Assembly: GCF_009755815.1 (NCBI RefSeq)
Contig: NZ_WRPK01000011.1
Location: 62,001-126,000, forward strand
DNA from: Flavisphingomonas formosensis
GTDB taxonomy: Bacteria > Pseudomonadota > Alphaproteobacteria > Sphingomonadales > Sphingomonadaceae
DNA length: 64,000 bases
Direction of reading: 5' to 3'
Shown here: positions 8,740 through 16,761 of the stretch, one piece after another
How positions within the stretch are numbered: position 1 is the first letter of the stretch
Layout of the letters: each line of letters starts with the position of its first letter
The notes under the pieces: generated by a model
What the model was told of the DNA's origin: nothing
Databases searched by the model: none
The model's input: the letters and a program-made list of their open reading frames with translations, nothing else
Translations under genes and position numbers: made by a program

Positions 8740-9251
8740 TTCCTGCTGTCCTGTGCCTTGCGTGGGCGGGAGGGATCGAAAAGATCGAGATTCGCGTGCA
8801 GCTGCTCGAGCAGGGTGAGGAGCCGATCGAAATCCCGCGCCGAAAATCCGCGGATGATGCCGGCATAGACCGGCGCCGTGATGCTGCGTGCCTCGGCCAG
8901 CTTGGCCTCGCCCAGCGGCAGCAGCGAAACCTCGGTGACGCGCCCGTCCTCCGCGCTTTCGCCGAGCGAGACGAGGCCGGCGGCGGCCATACGTTGGATG
9001 ATGCGCGTCATCGTCGAGAGCGGGATCACCGCGGCCGAGGCGATGTCCCGCACGCCGCGTGGGCTATGCTCGCCCAGGATCATCAGCACCCGCCAATAGG
9101 GAATGTCGAGCCCGATCTCGCGCAGGCGCGGCTCGATCACGCCATTATAGCGGCCGACCAGCCGATTGAGCAGGAAGAAGGGATATTTCTCGACCTGGAA
9201 GGCGGATGTGCCGGGGTCGCCGAGAATGCGGTTGTCCAATGGAGGCCTCAC
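8736..9251 (-). CDS. MarR family transcriptional regulator
   Basis: A 171-residue winged-helix regulator. Residues about 60-125 contain the recognition helix VIPLSTMTRIIQRMAAAGLV and the wing ESAEDGRVTEVSL, both typical of MarR dimers that lose DNA binding when an aromatic or phenolic ligand is bound. It is divergent from the cyclase gene at 9384. The 132-bp spacer holds a 15-bp palindrome (9302-9316) that is a good operator candidate, so autoregulation and control of the cyclase-IorAB operon are likely. The downstream Rid gene is translationally coupled to it. Confidence 0.88.
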   Translation of the reverse strand: MRPPLDNRILGDPGTSAFQVEKYPFFLLNRLVGRYNGVIEPRLREIGLDIPYWRVLMILGEHSPRGVRDIASAAVIPLSTMTRIIQRMAAAGLVSLGESAEDGRVTEVSLLPLGEAKLAEARSITAPVYAGIIRGFSARDFDRLLTLLEQLHANLDLFDPSRPRKAQDSRK

Positions 9252-9301
9252 TATCGTCCACGCTTATCGCCGGTGGATCGGTAGCGCAATGCTTCACACT
9301 T

Positions 9302-9316
9302 CAAATGTTGCATTTG
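9302..9316. promoter_or_regulatory. Palindromic operator candidate for the MarR regulator
   Basis: CAAATG-TTG-CATTTG is a perfect 6-3-6 inverted repeat placed 51 bp before the MarR start and 68 bp before the cyclase start. Its size and AT-rich arms fit MarR-type operators. Binding is inferred from position and symmetry only. Confidence 0.5.
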
Positions 9317-9383
9317 CACGTTTTATCGGGCAGCCTTCGATTCGGGTTCGTGAGAGACAAGTACGCGGACCGGGGAGATCGTC

Positions 9384-10163
9384 ATGTCGCTTGCCACGCT
9401 CGCTGACTTCGCTGCCGCCATTGCCGGCGGATCCATCCGCACCATCGACCTCACGCAGCCGCTGTCGGAGGAGACGCCGCTGCTCGTGCTGCCGCCGCCT
9501 TTCGGCCAGACGGCGGGTTTCAGCCGGCAGGAGATCTCGCGCTACGACGAGCGCGGCGTCGCCTGGTATTGGAACAACTTCACCGTCGGCGAGCATACCG
9601 GCACCCATTTCGACGCGCCGATCCATTGGGTCACAGGCAAGGATCTGGCCGACAACACCGTCGATGCCATCGCGCCGAGCGATTTCGTCGGTCCGGCGGT
9701 CGTCATCGATTGCTCGGCCGAATGCGCCGAAAATCCCGATTTCCAGCTCTCGCGCGCGGTGATCGAGGCATGGGAGGCCGAGCATGGCCGCATCCCGCCC
9801 CGCCACTGGGTGCTGTTCCGCACCGACTGGTCCAAGCGCGCTGGCGATGCCTATACCAACCGGCGCGAGGATGGCGCGCACACGCCCGGACCCGATCCGG
9901 AGGCGTGCCGCTTCCTGATCGAGGAACGCGATGCGCACGGCTTCGGCGTCGAGACGATCGGTACCGATGCAGGCCAGGCGCATCTGATGGATCCGCCCTA
10001 TCCGGCCCACACCCTGTTCCATGCGGCCGGCCGCTACGGGCTGCAGTGTCTGCAGAATCTCGATCAGCTGCCGCCGGTCGGCGCGGTGCTGGTCGCCGCG
10101 CCGCTCAAGATCGTCGGTGGATCGGGCAGCCCGCTGCGCGTCCTCGCCTTCGTGGCGGAGTAA
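9384..10163 (+). CDS. Metal-dependent cyclase family protein (kynurenine formamidase-like)
   Basis: A 259-residue member of the cyclase family (Pfam Cyclase), which includes bacterial kynurenine formamidase and isatin hydrolase. The characteristic H-x-G-T-H-x-D-x-P-x-H motif is present as HTGTHFDAPIH near residue 72 and supplies the divalent metal ligands. These enzymes hydrolyse formamide, lactam or similar bonds next to an aromatic ring. It is the first gene of an operon with an indolepyruvate oxidoreductase-like pair, 5 bp before the next start, and is under the divergent MarR regulator. The context points to an indole- or aryl-amide-derived substrate, but the specific one is not determined. 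Confidence 0.85.
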   Translation: MSLATLADFAAAIAGGSIRTIDLTQPLSEETPLLVLPPPFGQTAGFSRQEISRYDERGVAWYWNNFTVGEHTGTHFDAPIHWVTGKDLADNTVDAIAPSDFVGPAVVIDCSAECAENPDFQLSRAVIEAWEAEHGRIPPRHWVLFRTDWSKRAGDAYTNRREDGAHTPGPDPEACRFLIEERDAHGFGVETIGTDAGQAHLMDPPYPAHTLFHAAGRYGLQCLQNLDQLPPVGAVLVAAPLKIVGGSGSPLRVLAFVAE

Positions 10164-10168
10164 GCGGG

Positions 10169-12295
10169 ATGGCGGAGCGCTCCTTCAAGAAGGAGGTGGA
10201 GCAGCTCCGCCTCGGTGCGGGCGAGGTTTTCGAGGGCGAGGGCATCCTTGCCGTCACCAAGGCGCTGCTGCAGGCGGGCGTCGCCTATGTCGGCGGCTAT
10301 CAGGGCTCGCCGATCAGCCATTTGATGGACGTCTTCGCCGACGCCGATCCGCTGCTGCGCGAGCTTGGCGTCCATTTCGAATCCAATGCCAGCGAGGCGG
10401 CGGCGGGGGCGATGCTGGCGGCGTCGGTCAACTACCCGCTGCGCGGAGCGGTCGCCTGGAAATCGGTGGTCGGCACCAACGTCGCCTCCGACGCGCTCTC
10501 GAACATCGCGTCCGGCGGCGTCAGCGGCGGCGCACTGGTGATCATCGGCGAGGATTATGGCGAAGGCTCCTCGATCATGCAGGAGCGCACCCACGCCTTC
10601 GCGATGAAGAGCCAGATGTGGCTGCTCGATCCGCGGCCCAACCTCACCAGCATCGTCGATATGGTGGAGAAGGGTTTCGAACTTTCGGAGGCGTCGGCGA
10701 CGCCGGTGATGATCGAGCTGCGCGTGCGCGCCTGCCATGTCACCGGCAGCTTCGTCGCCAAGGATAATCGCCGCCCACCGATGACCGTGGGCCAGGCCGC
10801 CGCCAATCCGCGCCGCGACACCGATCGCATCGTGCTGCCGCCGGCCAATTTCCTGCACGAGCAGGAAAAGATCCAGAAGCGCTGGCCGGCCGCGATCCGC
10901 TTCGTCCAGGAGCAGCGGCTCAACGAATGGTTCGGGCCGGAGGCGGACGAGATCGGCATCATCGTCCAGGGCGGCCTCTACAACACGCTCAACCGCGCGC
11001 TGGAGTTGGCCGGCCTTTCCGACATTCACGGCGCCAGCCGCATCCCGATCTACTGCCTCAACGTCGCCTATCCGCTGATCCCGGACGAGGTGAACGCCTT
11101 CTGCGCCGGCAAGAAGGCGGTGCTGATCGTCGAGGAGGGGCAGCCCGAGTTCATCGAGCATGAGCTCAACACGATGATGCGCCGCGCCGATCTGCAGACC
11201 CGCATCGTCGGCAAGGACATGTTGCCGCGCGCGGGCGAATATACCGGTGCTGTGCTGCGCGACGGCGTTATCGCCTTCCTGCGGCAATGGGCGCCGGAGC
11301 GCGCGCCCGTAGCGCCGATGCCCGCCGTGCCCGAACCGGAGCTGGCCACCACCGTCCCGCAGCGCCCGGCCGGTTTCTGCACGGGCTGCCCGGAACGTCC
11401 GATCTTCTCGGCGATGAAGCTCGTCCAGCGCGAGCTGGGCGAACTGCACGTCTCGGCCGATATCGGCTGTCATCTCTTCTCGATCCTGCCGCCCTTCCAC
11501 ATCGGCAACACGACGATGGGCTACGGCCTCGGCACGGCGGGCGCCTCCGCCTTCAAGCCCGAGGGCAAGCGCGCCGTGGCGATGATGGGTGACGGCGGCT
11601 TCTGGCACAACGGCCTCACCTCCGGCATCGGCAACGCCGTCTTCAACAAGGACGAGACGGTCACCATCATCGTCGACAACGGCTATTCGGCCGCCACGGG
11701 AGGCCAGGACATATTGTCGTCCAAGGCCGAGAATGCGACGCGCACCACGAACAATCCGATCGAGAAGGCAGTCCGCGGTTTGGGCGTCACCTGGGCGCGC
11801 ACGCTGACGCGGACCTATGACGTCGCGCGGATGCGCGACACGCTGAAGGAGGCGCTGACCAGCCCGGAGGCGGGGCCGAAGGTGATCGTCGCCCAGTCCG
11901 AATGCATGCTCAACAAGCAGCGCCGCGTGAAGCCGGCGCTCGCCAAGGCGGCGCGCGAGGGCAAGCGGGTCGAGCGCGACAAGTTCGGCGTGGATGCCGA
12001 CACCTGCACCGGCGATCATGCCTGCATCCGCCTGTCGGGCTGCCCGTCGCTCAGCGTGAAGCCCAATCCCGATCCGCTCCGCCAGGATCCGGTGACGCAT
12101 ATCGACGACAGCTGCGTCGGCTGCGGCAATTGCGGCGAGGTGGCGCATGCCGCCGTGCTGTGCCCGTCCTTCTACCGCGCGCGGATCGTCACCAACCCCA
12201 CGCGCTGGGAGCGGCTGCGCCAGCGGCTGCGTGCCGGCATGATCGCTTTCCTGCAGCAGCGCCAGGCGCGCGCGCTGGCCGCCCGGAGCTTTTGA
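10169..12295 (+). CDS. Indolepyruvate:ferredoxin oxidoreductase-like alpha subunit (IorA type)
   Basis: A 708-residue large subunit of the thiamine-diphosphate 2-oxoacid:acceptor oxidoreductase family. The N-terminal pyrimidine-binding domain begins GYQGSPISHLMDVF. The ThDP/Mg site is GDGGFWHNGL with VDNGYSAATGG. The C-terminus is a ferredoxin-like part with one standard CxxCxxC(x9)CP motif and one altered motif, C-x5-C-x5-CP. The enzyme would oxidatively decarboxylate an aryl pyruvate to an acyl-CoA. The ATG at 10169 is preceded by GGAG and follows the cyclase stop by 5 bp. The stop overlaps the next start as TGATG. Confidence 0.85.
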   Translation: MAERSFKKEVEQLRLGAGEVFEGEGILAVTKALLQAGVAYVGGYQGSPISHLMDVFADADPLLRELGVHFESNASEAAAGAMLAASVNYPLRGAVAWKSVVGTNVASDALSNIASGGVSGGALVIIGEDYGEGSSIMQERTHAFAMKSQMWLLDPRPNLTSIVDMVEKGFELSEASATPVMIELRVRACHVTGSFVAKDNRRPPMTVGQAAANPRRDTDRIVLPPANFLHEQEKIQKRWPAAIRFVQEQRLNEWFGPEADEIGIIVQGGLYNTLNRALELAGLSDIHGASRIPIYCLNVAYPLIPDEVNAFCAGKKAVLIVEEGQPEFIEHELNTMMRRADLQTRIVGKDMLPRAGEYTGAVLRDGVIAFLRQWAPERAPVAPMPAVPEPELATTVPQRPAGFCTGCPERPIFSAMKLVQRELGELHVSADIGCHLFSILPPFHIGNTTMGYGLGTAGASAFKPEGKRAVAMMGDGGFWHNGLTSGIGNAVFNKDETVTIIVDNGYSAATGGQDILSSKAENATRTTNNPIEKAVRGLGVTWARTLTRTYDVARMRDTLKEALTSPEAGPKVIVAQSECMLNKQRRVKPALAKAAREGKRVERDKFGVDADTCTGDHACIRLSGCPSLSVKPNPDPLRQDPVTHIDDSCVGCGNCGEVAHAAVLCPSFYRARIVTNPTRWERLRQRLRAGMIAFLQQRQARALAARSF

Positions 12296-13812
12296 TGGAA
12301 ATCACCCTGCCCGCCGACCGCGACCGCATCACCATCGCCATCCTCGCCCTCGGCGGCCAGGGTGGCGGCGTGCTGGCCGACTGGATCCTCGAGGTCGCCA
12401 ACCGCAACGGCTATGATGCGCAGGGCACCTCGGTGCCCGGTGTCGCGCAGCGTACGGGCTCCACCGTCTATTATATCGAGATGGCGCGCCGGGGCGTGGC
12501 GGGCGCCAACCATCCCGATCCGGTGCTGGCGCTGATGCCGGTGCCGGGAGACGTCGACATCGTCATCGCGTCCGAGCTGATGGAGGCGGGGCGCGCGATC
12601 CTGCGCGGTTTCGTGACCGAGGACCGCACGACGCTGATCGGATCCACCCACCGCATCTACGCCATCTCCGAAAAGTCGGCGCCGGGCGACGGCCTCGCCT
12701 CCAGCCGCCGCATCGTCGATGCCGCCAAGCGCCGTGCGGCGCGCTTTATCGGATTCGACATGGATGAGGCCGCCGGCAAGTCGGGCAGCGTGATCAGCTC
12801 GATCATGTTCGGCGCGCTGGCGGGCAGCGAGGCGCTGCCCTTCACCCGGGAGATGTTCGAGGAGGCGATCCGCCACGGCGGCAAGGCGGTGGAAGCCAAT
12901 CTCAAGGGTTTCGCTACCGGCATGGCCCAGGCGCAAACCGCCGCGACCGAAGCCGATGCGCCGGCGATCGCCGCGCCCGAACCGACTACCGAGGCGGGCC
13001 GGGCGATCAAGGCGCGGATCGAGGCGATGCTGCCGCCCGCCGCGCAGCCTCTCGCAATCGTCGGCGCGGCGCGGCTGATGGACTATCAGGACGCGGCCTA
13101 TGCCGGCCTCTATCTCGATCGGCTGGCGGCGATCCGTGCGCTGGACGACGGCACGGACGACTGGCGGCTGACCGCTGAGGCAGCGCGCCATCTCGCCTTG
13201 TGGATGGCCTATGAAGACACGATCCGGGTCGCGGATCTCAAGATCCGGGCGACCCGCAGCGCACGCGTGGCGCGCGAGGTGCGGCTCGCCGACGGACAGC
13301 TGTTGAGCGTCACCGAGTTCATGCATCCGCGCCTGCAGGAGATATGCGAGACGCTGCCCGGCTGGGTTGCCGCGCCGATCCTGAGGAGCGGCTGGCTGCG
13401 GCGACGGCTCGAGACGGTGTTTGCCCGGGGCCGCCATGTCGAGACGACACGGCTGCGCTGGTTCCTGATGTTGCGCCTCGTCGCGGCGATGCGCACGCGC
13501 CGCCGCTCGACCTTGCGCTATGCCGAGGAGCAGGAACGGATCGAGCATTGGCTCGACCTCGCAAGGGAAGCCGCGGCACACGACGTGCGGCTGGCGGCGG
13601 AGATTCTGTCCTGCCAGCGGCTCATCAAGGGCTATGCGGATACGTTCGAACGGGGGCTCGCCCGGTTCGGGACGCTGATGACGGCGGCGCGTTCGCTGGC
13701 CGGCCGTGCCGATGCCGCCCAGCGGTTGGCGGCGCTGCGCGAAGCGGCGCTGAAGGACGAGCAGGGCACCGCGCTTTCCGCCTGCCTGTCGGAGGCGGGC
13801 CTCGCAGCGTGA
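12295..13812 (+). CDS. Indolepyruvate oxidoreductase-like beta subunit, long form (IorB type)
   Basis: A 505-residue protein. The first ~200 residues are the gamma-type catalytic domain of 2-oxoacid oxidoreductases, starting TIAILALGGQGGGVLADWI and containing GTSVPGVAQRTGSTVYYIE. The remaining ~300 residues are a mostly helical, Arg-rich extension typical of the long proteobacterial IorB form; its role is unknown. Archaeal IorB is only about 200 residues. The start is the ATG at 12295, sharing one base with the alpha-subunit stop, so the subunits should be made in equal amounts. Together with the cyclase it forms a three-gene operon probably controlled by MarR. Confidence 0.83.
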   Translation: MEITLPADRDRITIAILALGGQGGGVLADWILEVANRNGYDAQGTSVPGVAQRTGSTVYYIEMARRGVAGANHPDPVLALMPVPGDVDIVIASELMEAGRAILRGFVTEDRTTLIGSTHRIYAISEKSAPGDGLASSRRIVDAAKRRAARFIGFDMDEAAGKSGSVISSIMFGALAGSEALPFTREMFEEAIRHGGKAVEANLKGFATGMAQAQTAATEADAPAIAAPEPTTEAGRAIKARIEAMLPPAAQPLAIVGAARLMDYQDAAYAGLYLDRLAAIRALDDGTDDWRLTAEAARHLALWMAYEDTIRVADLKIRATRSARVAREVRLADGQLLSVTEFMHPRLQEICETLPGWVAAPILRSGWLRRRLETVFARGRHVETTRLRWFLMLRLVAAMRTRRRSTLRYAEEQERIEHWLDLAREAAAHDVRLAAEILSCQRLIKGYADTFERGLARFGTLMTAARSLAGRADAAQRLAALREAALKDEQGTALSACLSEAGLAA

Positions 13813-13877
13813 GCATGCTCCCTCGCGTGGGTACGGCATTCACACATCGTTGATGGGGAGCTTGTTCTTCTTCGTCG

Positions 13878-13954
13878 CCCCAGCGGAAGCTGGGGTCACA
13901 CTCCGCAGTCACCTGGCTGCCTGTCGAGAATGATGCCAGCTTCCACTGGCATGA
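13878..13954. repeat. Paired palindromic intergenic element (REP/BIME-like), copy 1
   Basis: Two hairpins face each other about 37 bp apart: CCCCAGC-GGAA-GCTGGGG at 13878-13895 and ATGCCAG-CTTCCA-CTGGCAT at 13933-13952. The same arrangement with the same AGC(G)GAAAGCTGG / CCAGCTT-CTGG cores recurs at 56813-56888. Both copies lie between the ends of convergent genes. The rest of the 13813-14065 gap shows no gene. Confidence 0.6.
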
Positions 13955-14065
13955 CGGGGAAAGAAACGCGACCATATCGATGGATGAATCAGGTAGCCCG
14001 CCAGGGAGGGGAGACGCGGCGGATGCCGGCCGGCCAAGGGGACGATGGCCGGCCGACAAGCGGGT

Positions 14066-14470
14066 TCAGCCGATCGCGGCGACGGCTTCGATCTCGATCA
14101 GGAAATCGGGCAGAGCGAGGGTGGAGACGCCCAGGAAGGTGTTCGGAGCGGGCGTGGCGCCTTCATAGAAAGCGCCGATCTCGGGCAGCACGACGCCGAG
14201 CTTGTCCGGGCTGTGATCGACCACATAGGTGCGCAGCCGCACGACGTCCGCCGGCGTCGCGCCGGCTTCGGCGAGCACGGCCTTGAGATTGGCGAGCGCC
14301 TGGCGCGTCTGCGCGGCAAGATCGCCGGCGCCGATGACGTTGCAATCCTTGTCCCAGGCGACCTGCCCGGCAAGATGCAGGGTCTTGCCGCCGTCCTGCA
14401 GCGTGGCGTGGGAGAAGCCGTAGCCGACACTGTCGTAGAGGCTCGGCGGATTGATGCGGCTGATCGGCAT
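14066..14470 (-). CDS. Rid family protein, non-canonical
   Basis: A 134-residue Rid-fold protein: LHLAGQVAWD, the helix QTRQALANLKAVLAEAG, VVRLRTYVVD and the terminal LIEIEAVAAI strand. As in the other Rid protein of this window, the catalytic Arg segment is replaced (APNTFLG instead of a PARS-type sequence), placing it with the Arg-less Rid subfamilies whose reactions are mostly unknown. It is the last gene of a long minus-strand operon with a flavin amino-acid dehydrogenase. It lies 22 bp after the VOC gene and would act on a product of that oxidation. Confidence 0.82.
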   Translation of the reverse strand: MPISRINPPSLYDSVGYGFSHATLQDGGKTLHLAGQVAWDKDCNVIGAGDLAAQTRQALANLKAVLAEAGATPADVVRLRTYVVDHSPDKLGVVLPEIGAFYEGATPAPNTFLGVSTLALPDFLIEIEAVAAIG

Positions 14471-14492
14471 GCGGTCTGGTCCTTCCTTGGAA

Positions 14493-14996
14493 TCAGTCGA
14501 CGATTTCGAGCGGGTTGCCGAAGGGATCCCGACAGTAGAGATTCTTCTTGCCGGCGAGCGGGCCTTCGGGGACCTCGATGATCTCCATCACCGTGCAGCC
14601 CCTCGCTTTCAGGAAACGCGCGGCCTTCTCGACGTCGTCGACGCGCAGGCCGAGATGGTGGCCGCCTATGTCGCACACCCGGGGATGCTGCGTCGCGCGG
14701 GGCTCCGGCTTGTCGTATCGGACGAGCTGCAGATTGAGGCCGTCGGTGAGCTTCAGCATGACGAGGGTCAGCCGCGCGCCGGCGACGCCGACATGCGCCT
14801 CCATCCAGTCCCGCCCGTCCGGCATCGCCGGAATGTCCGCCGCGTCGAGCGGACCCATGCGGAACAGTTCGGTGGCGCCGAACGCGTCGGCATAGAAGGC
14901 GATGGCGGCATCGAGATCGGCGACGGTGAAGGAGACGTGATCGGCACCGAGCAGGCGGGGGCGATCGGTCTCCGGCGCCGGAGTGGAAGCGGTCAT
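14493..14996 (-). CDS. VOC superfamily metalloprotein (glyoxalase/dioxygenase-like)
   Basis: A 167-residue vicinal-oxygen-chelate protein with two beta-alpha-beta-beta-beta modules. Candidate metal ligands are the His of ADHVSFTV near residue 20, the His pair in GGHHLGLRV and the Glu of NPLEIVD at the very end, which is the usual H-H-E arrangement. The family isomerises, opens or epimerises substrates that chelate the metal. It sits between the FAD dehydrogenase subunit and the Rid gene in one operon, so it probably processes the oxidised product. Specific chemistry is not predictable. Confidence 0.82.
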   Translation of the reverse strand: MTASTPAPETDRPRLLGADHVSFTVADLDAAIAFYADAFGATELFRMGPLDAADIPAMPDGRDWMEAHVGVAGARLTLVMLKLTDGLNLQLVRYDKPEPRATQHPRVCDIGGHHLGLRVDDVEKAARFLKARGCTVMEIIEVPEGPLAGKKNLYCRDPFGNPLEIVD

Positions 14997-15053
14997 GGCG
15001 GACTCCGCGAGGGATGGCGTGCGGTGCCAGTGTGATCGGCGGTTCGGCTGCGC

Positions 15054-16466
15054 TCAATCCGCGTGCACGGACGAATTCGTTGCTTCTATCGCAACGGTCC
15101 CCGATTCGATCAGGTCGCCGATCCGTGCTGGACGGATCGGGAAGCGCGCCGTGAAGCCGCCCCGCGCGCCTTCCGGTTCGCCGCTCGCCCGTGCGATCTG
15201 GCGCAGCAGCGTCGCCTCGCAGGAACGGCCCTGGCATAGGCCCATGCCGCAGCGCGTGGCGAGCTTGATCGCATTGGGGGCGTGTTGATCAGCGAGGGCG
15301 GCGGCAATCGCTCCCTGCGTCACATCCTCGCAGCGGCAGACGATCGTCTCGGGCGGGTTCGGGCGGGCGAGCGCTTCGGTGGGATCGCCGACGGCGGCGA
15401 GCAGTTCGGTGAAGCCGCGCAACCCCGCCAGGCGCCGGCGGATCGGGGCAGCCGCACCCTCGGCATCGTCGATCCGGCCGGCGGCACGCAGGATGCCGAG
15501 CGCGGCCAGCCGGCCTTCCTCGAGCGCAACCGCAGCGCCGGCGACGCCGCTCGTCTCGCCGGCGATCCACAGGCCTTCGGCATCCGTCGCCATCCAGTCG
15601 TCGTGCAGCGTGCGCCAGCCGCCGGCCGGGCCGGCCCACGCGACGCCGGCGCCGAGCATGCGCGGCAGATCGGACTGGGAAACGAAACCGTAGCAGAGCG
15701 CGATGCGATCGCAGGCAACCGTCGCACCATCGAAGCGGGCTTCCTCGACGGAGGCGACGCCGTGCGCGCTGCGGAGCGGCAGGCCGAAACGGACAGGTAC
15801 GCCCCGCCGGCGAAGCAGCCGGAGGGCGCCCGCCGCCGCGGCGAACGTACCCACGTGGCGGAGCGCGCTCGTCCAGCGGCGGGCGATGATCGGAAGGAAG
15901 CGCGACCGGGGCTGATCGAAGGCGACCACCGCCACTTCTCCGCCGGCCGCAATGATCTGCGCGGCGACGATCAGCATCAGCGGATGGGTACCGGCCAGCA
16001 CGAAGCGGTCGCCGGGCACGATCTGCTGGCTCTTGAGGAATGCCTGCACGCCGCCCGCCGACATCACGCCGGGCAGCGTCCAGCCCGGCAGCGGCACCGG
16101 CAGGTCGTAGCAGCCGGCGGCGATCAGCAGGCGCCGTCCGGCGACGCGCAGCAGGTCGCCCGGGCCAGCGGCGTGAACGACGAAGCCATCGCCTTCGCGC
16201 GCGGCGCCGATCGCGGAGCGGCCGCCGAGCCAGGCGATGCCCTGCGTCGCTTCGAACGCGGCGAGCTCCGCTTTCACGGGTCGATAGCTGCGCTCGGCGA
16301 GCCAGCCCGCCACGCGGAACACGGCCGGCGGCTGACGCAGTATCTGGCCTCCGGGGCGCTGCTGCTCGTCGATCACGGCGACGCTGAGGCCTTTTTCGCG
16401 CACGCGGCGCGCGGCGGCCATGCCGGCGGGGCCGCCGCCGACGACGATCAGATCGAAATCAGCCAT
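15054..16466 (-). CDS. FAD/NAD-dependent oxidoreductase with C-terminal 2Fe-2S-type (BFD-like) domain, alpha subunit
   Basis: A 470-residue flavoprotein starting DLIVVGGGPAGMAAARRVR, a dinucleotide-binding fold. A second pyridine-nucleotide disulfide-oxidoreductase core follows. The C-terminal Cys pattern ETIVCRCEDVTQ ... CGMGLCQGR-C is that of a BFD-like iron-sulfur domain. This is the alpha subunit architecture of HcnB, octopine/nopaline oxidase and D-hydroxyproline dehydrogenase complexes. The ATG at 16466 overlaps the 2Fe-2S gene by 8 bp; a longer in-frame start at 16565 lies inside that gene and is less likely. With the next two genes upstream it forms a three-subunit amine or amino-acid dehydrogenase. 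Confidence 0.85.
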   Translation of the reverse strand: MADFDLIVVGGGPAGMAAARRVREKGLSVAVIDEQQRPGGQILRQPPAVFRVAGWLAERSYRPVKAELAAFEATQGIAWLGGRSAIGAAREGDGFVVHAAGPGDLLRVAGRRLLIAAGCYDLPVPLPGWTLPGVMSAGGVQAFLKSQQIVPGDRFVLAGTHPLMLIVAAQIIAAGGEVAVVAFDQPRSRFLPIIARRWTSALRHVGTFAAAAGALRLLRRRGVPVRFGLPLRSAHGVASVEEARFDGATVACDRIALCYGFVSQSDLPRMLGAGVAWAGPAGGWRTLHDDWMATDAEGLWIAGETSGVAGAAVALEEGRLAALGILRAAGRIDDAEGAAAPIRRRLAGLRGFTELLAAVGDPTEALARPNPPETIVCRCEDVTQGAIAAALADQHAPNAIKLATRCGMGLCQGRSCEATLLRQIARASGEPEGARGGFTARFPIRPARIGDLIESGTVAIEATNSSVHAD

Positions 16467-16761
16467 CCGGGCCGGCTCCCGTCTCGATCGCCATCCCATC
16501 GGCGACCGGCGTGAGGCAGGCCCGCAGGCGGCGAGGCGCGCGGCCGGGCACGGCGGTCTGGACAAAACATTCGCTGCACGTCCCCATATTGCAGAAGAGG
16601 CCGCGCAGCGCCGCGCGGCCGTCGCGGCGAAAGGCGATGCGGCCGGATGCGATCAGCGCGGTGGCGAGCGTCTCGCCGGCAAAAGCCGCGACCGGCGCAC
16701 CATCGACGAAGATCGTGATCCGAGATCCCCGTTCGACGCCCTGTTCGATCCGCCGCGTCAT
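16459..16761 (-). CDS. Small 2Fe-2S ferredoxin-like subunit of an amino-acid dehydrogenase
   Basis: A 100-residue protein of the HcnA/SoxA-N type. It has ITIFVDGAPVAAFAGETLATAL followed by the cysteine cluster GLFCNMGTCSECFVQ and a final Cys in RACLTPV, giving a plant-type 2Fe-2S site. Such subunits pass electrons between the two flavoproteins of hydrogen cyanide synthase-, opine oxidase- and D-hydroxyproline dehydrogenase-type complexes. It overlaps the DAO-type gene by 4 bp before it and the FAD/NAD subunit by 8 bp after it, so all three should be produced together. Confidence 0.85.
   Translation of the reverse strand: MTRRIEQGVERGSRITIFVDGAPVAAFAGETLATALIASGRIAFRRDGRAALRGLFCNMGTCSECFVQTAVPGRAPRRLRACLTPVADGMAIETGAGPDG

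Noticed and set aside
8153-8866. Long minus-strand frame overlapping the Rid and ABC genes
   Set aside because: An Arg/Ala-rich shadow of better-supported genes, as are most long frames antisense to genes in this window.
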